Assembly (NCBI GenBank): GCA_902782875.1
Contig: CACZPE010000286.1
Location: 1 to 6,671 of the forward strand
Source: an uncultured Ruminococcus sp.
GTDB lineage: Bacteria; Bacillota_A; Clostridia; Oscillospirales; Ruminococcaceae
Direction of reading: 5' to 3'
Length of the DNA stretch: 6,671 nucleotides
Below the pieces are notes generated by a model. It saw only the letters and a program-made list of their open reading frames with translations, was not told the origin of the DNA and made no database searches. The number at the start of each line of letters is the position of its first letter. Within the stretch, counting starts at the first letter, position 1. Positions 6,275-6,671 of this stretch are shown here, piece after piece. Made by a program: the position numbers and the translations under genes.

Positions 6275-6550
6275 ATGCAATGATGAAGAGGAGTACGCAG
6301 GATATCCGTATCCAAAGAGAGCTGCTGTACGGTGAAAGGCAGCGTGAGGATACTGCGGAAGTAGCTTCGGAGCTCCGTATGCAAACAGTCTATCTCAGTA
6401 GTGTACGGCGTGTTCCTCACGTTACAGGGGCAGAGGCTATGCATTAAGCATCGGCTTCGCAGAGTGCGGGGTATTCCCCGAATTCAGGTGGTAACACGGA
6501 CTTTTCAAGTTCGCCCTGAACCTTATCGGTTCGGGGCGGCTTTTTGTTTT
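6275..6550 (+). ncRNA. T-box riboswitch leader of valS, specifier probably GUA (Val)
   Basis: This leader senses uncharged tRNA(Val) and allows valS transcription when the charged form is scarce. In stem I, AGTA (6292-6295) and the 3' GGAA before 6361 frame the specifier loop. CGCAG (6296-6300) pairs with CTGCG (6353-6357), and GTATCC (6309-6314) pairs with GGATAC (6348-6353, sharing one base as an alternative register). An apical helix GCTGC (6321-6325) / GCAGC (6339-6343) is preceded by the AGAGAG element and carries the conserved GGTGAAAG loop. The triplet after GGAA is GTA (6361-6363), a valine codon, matching the downstream gene. The T-box core AGGTGGTAACACGG is at 6486-6499 with TGGT (6489-6492) ready to pair with the tRNA ACCA end. 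The antiterminator pairs 6483-6488 with 6515-6520 and 6497-6503 with 6507-6513; this excludes the terminator stem. Confidence 0.93.
6512..6550 (+). terminator. T-box-controlled intrinsic terminator
   Basis: An 11-bp stem pairs CGCCCTGAACC (6512-6522) with GGTTCGGGGCG (6528-6538), with one T-G wobble and loop TTATC. It is followed by TTTTTGTTTT (6541-6550). Its 5' arm shares bases 6512-6520 with the antiterminator, so the two folds are mutually exclusive, as expected for a T-box that works at the transcription level. Confidence 0.93.
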
Positions 6551-6600
6551 GCACCGACCGTAACATTTACGGGAAATCCCGGCAAAAGGAGAAATCAGGT

Positions 6601-6671
6601 ATGAAAGAACTCTCAAAAACTTATGAACCCAAAGCGTTTGAAGACAGGATCTATAAATACTGGCTGGACAA
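6601..6671 (+). CDS. valS: Valyl-tRNA synthetase, N-terminal fragment cut by the window end
   Basis: Class I valine-tRNA ligase, which attaches valine to tRNA(Val) in the cytoplasm. Only 23 full codons are visible. They read MKELSKTYEPKAFEDRIYKYW followed by LD, the typical Firmicutes ValS start (K-x-Y-x-P-x-x-x-E-x-x-x-Y-x-x-W). AAAAGGAG (6584-6591) lies 9 bases before the ATG. The T-box leader with a valine specifier codon supports ValS over IleS or LeuS, which begin in a related way. The gene runs off the right edge. Confidence 0.93.
   Translation, partial: MKELSKTYEPKAFEDRIYKYWLD

Noticed and set aside
5741..6280. A 179-codon minus-strand open frame opposite the end of the binding-protein gene
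   Set aside because: It overlaps a clear family 1 solute-binding protein on the other strand, begins within the valS promoter/leader region, has no good ribosome binding site, and shows low-complexity Ser-rich translation typical of an antisense frame.
6232..6447. Open frame on the + strand starting near the valS promoter
   Set aside because: It lies across the promoter and T-box stem I, has no ribosome binding site, and its composition follows RNA structure, not coding constraint.

Overview
The window looks like a piece of a Firmicutes chromosome, most likely a Clostridia gut or rumen anaerobe of the Ruminococcus/Oscillospiraceae type. The grounds are moderate-to-low GC, strong AGGAG-type ribosome binding sites, near-perfect TTGACA/TATAAT promoters, a T-box leader in front of an aminoacyl-tRNA synthetase gene, and a lipoprotein-type solute-binding protein. 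The genus is an inference from style; no rRNA or other marker is present.

Left part (1-1050, + strand): the 3' part of an unrecognised helical protein gene overlaps by one base a gene for a family 6 uracil-DNA-glycosylase-superfamily enzyme (hypoxanthine/deoxyinosine DNA glycosylase). This pair ends at an 11-bp perfect hairpin that overlaps the glycosylase stop codon. The hairpin is better placed to terminate the convergent minus-strand operon, because the run of seven A upstream of it reads as a U-tract on the minus strand.

Middle part (1049-3260, - strand): a two-gene operon encodes an integral-membrane acyltransferase-3 family protein followed, with a 14-bp overlap, by a small regulator that fuses an XRE-type HTH to an AbrB-type DNA-binding domain. 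Upstream of it on the same strand is a single GNAT acetyltransferase gene with its own extended consensus promoter.

Right part (3192-6671, + strand): a divergent intergenic region carries back-to-back consensus promoters. A membrane diguanylate cyclase (two TM helices, large extracytoplasmic sensor, GGDEF with a degenerate I-site) is translationally coupled by an ATGA overlap to a family 1 solute-binding lipoprotein. No transporter permease lies within the window. This suggests a surface sensing module in which the lipoprotein may report an extracellular ligand to the cyclase, and it is the most interesting feature here. After it comes a consensus promoter, a complete T-box riboswitch (proposed specifier codon GUA for valine, antiterminator and terminator both resolvable base by base), and the first 71 bases of valS.
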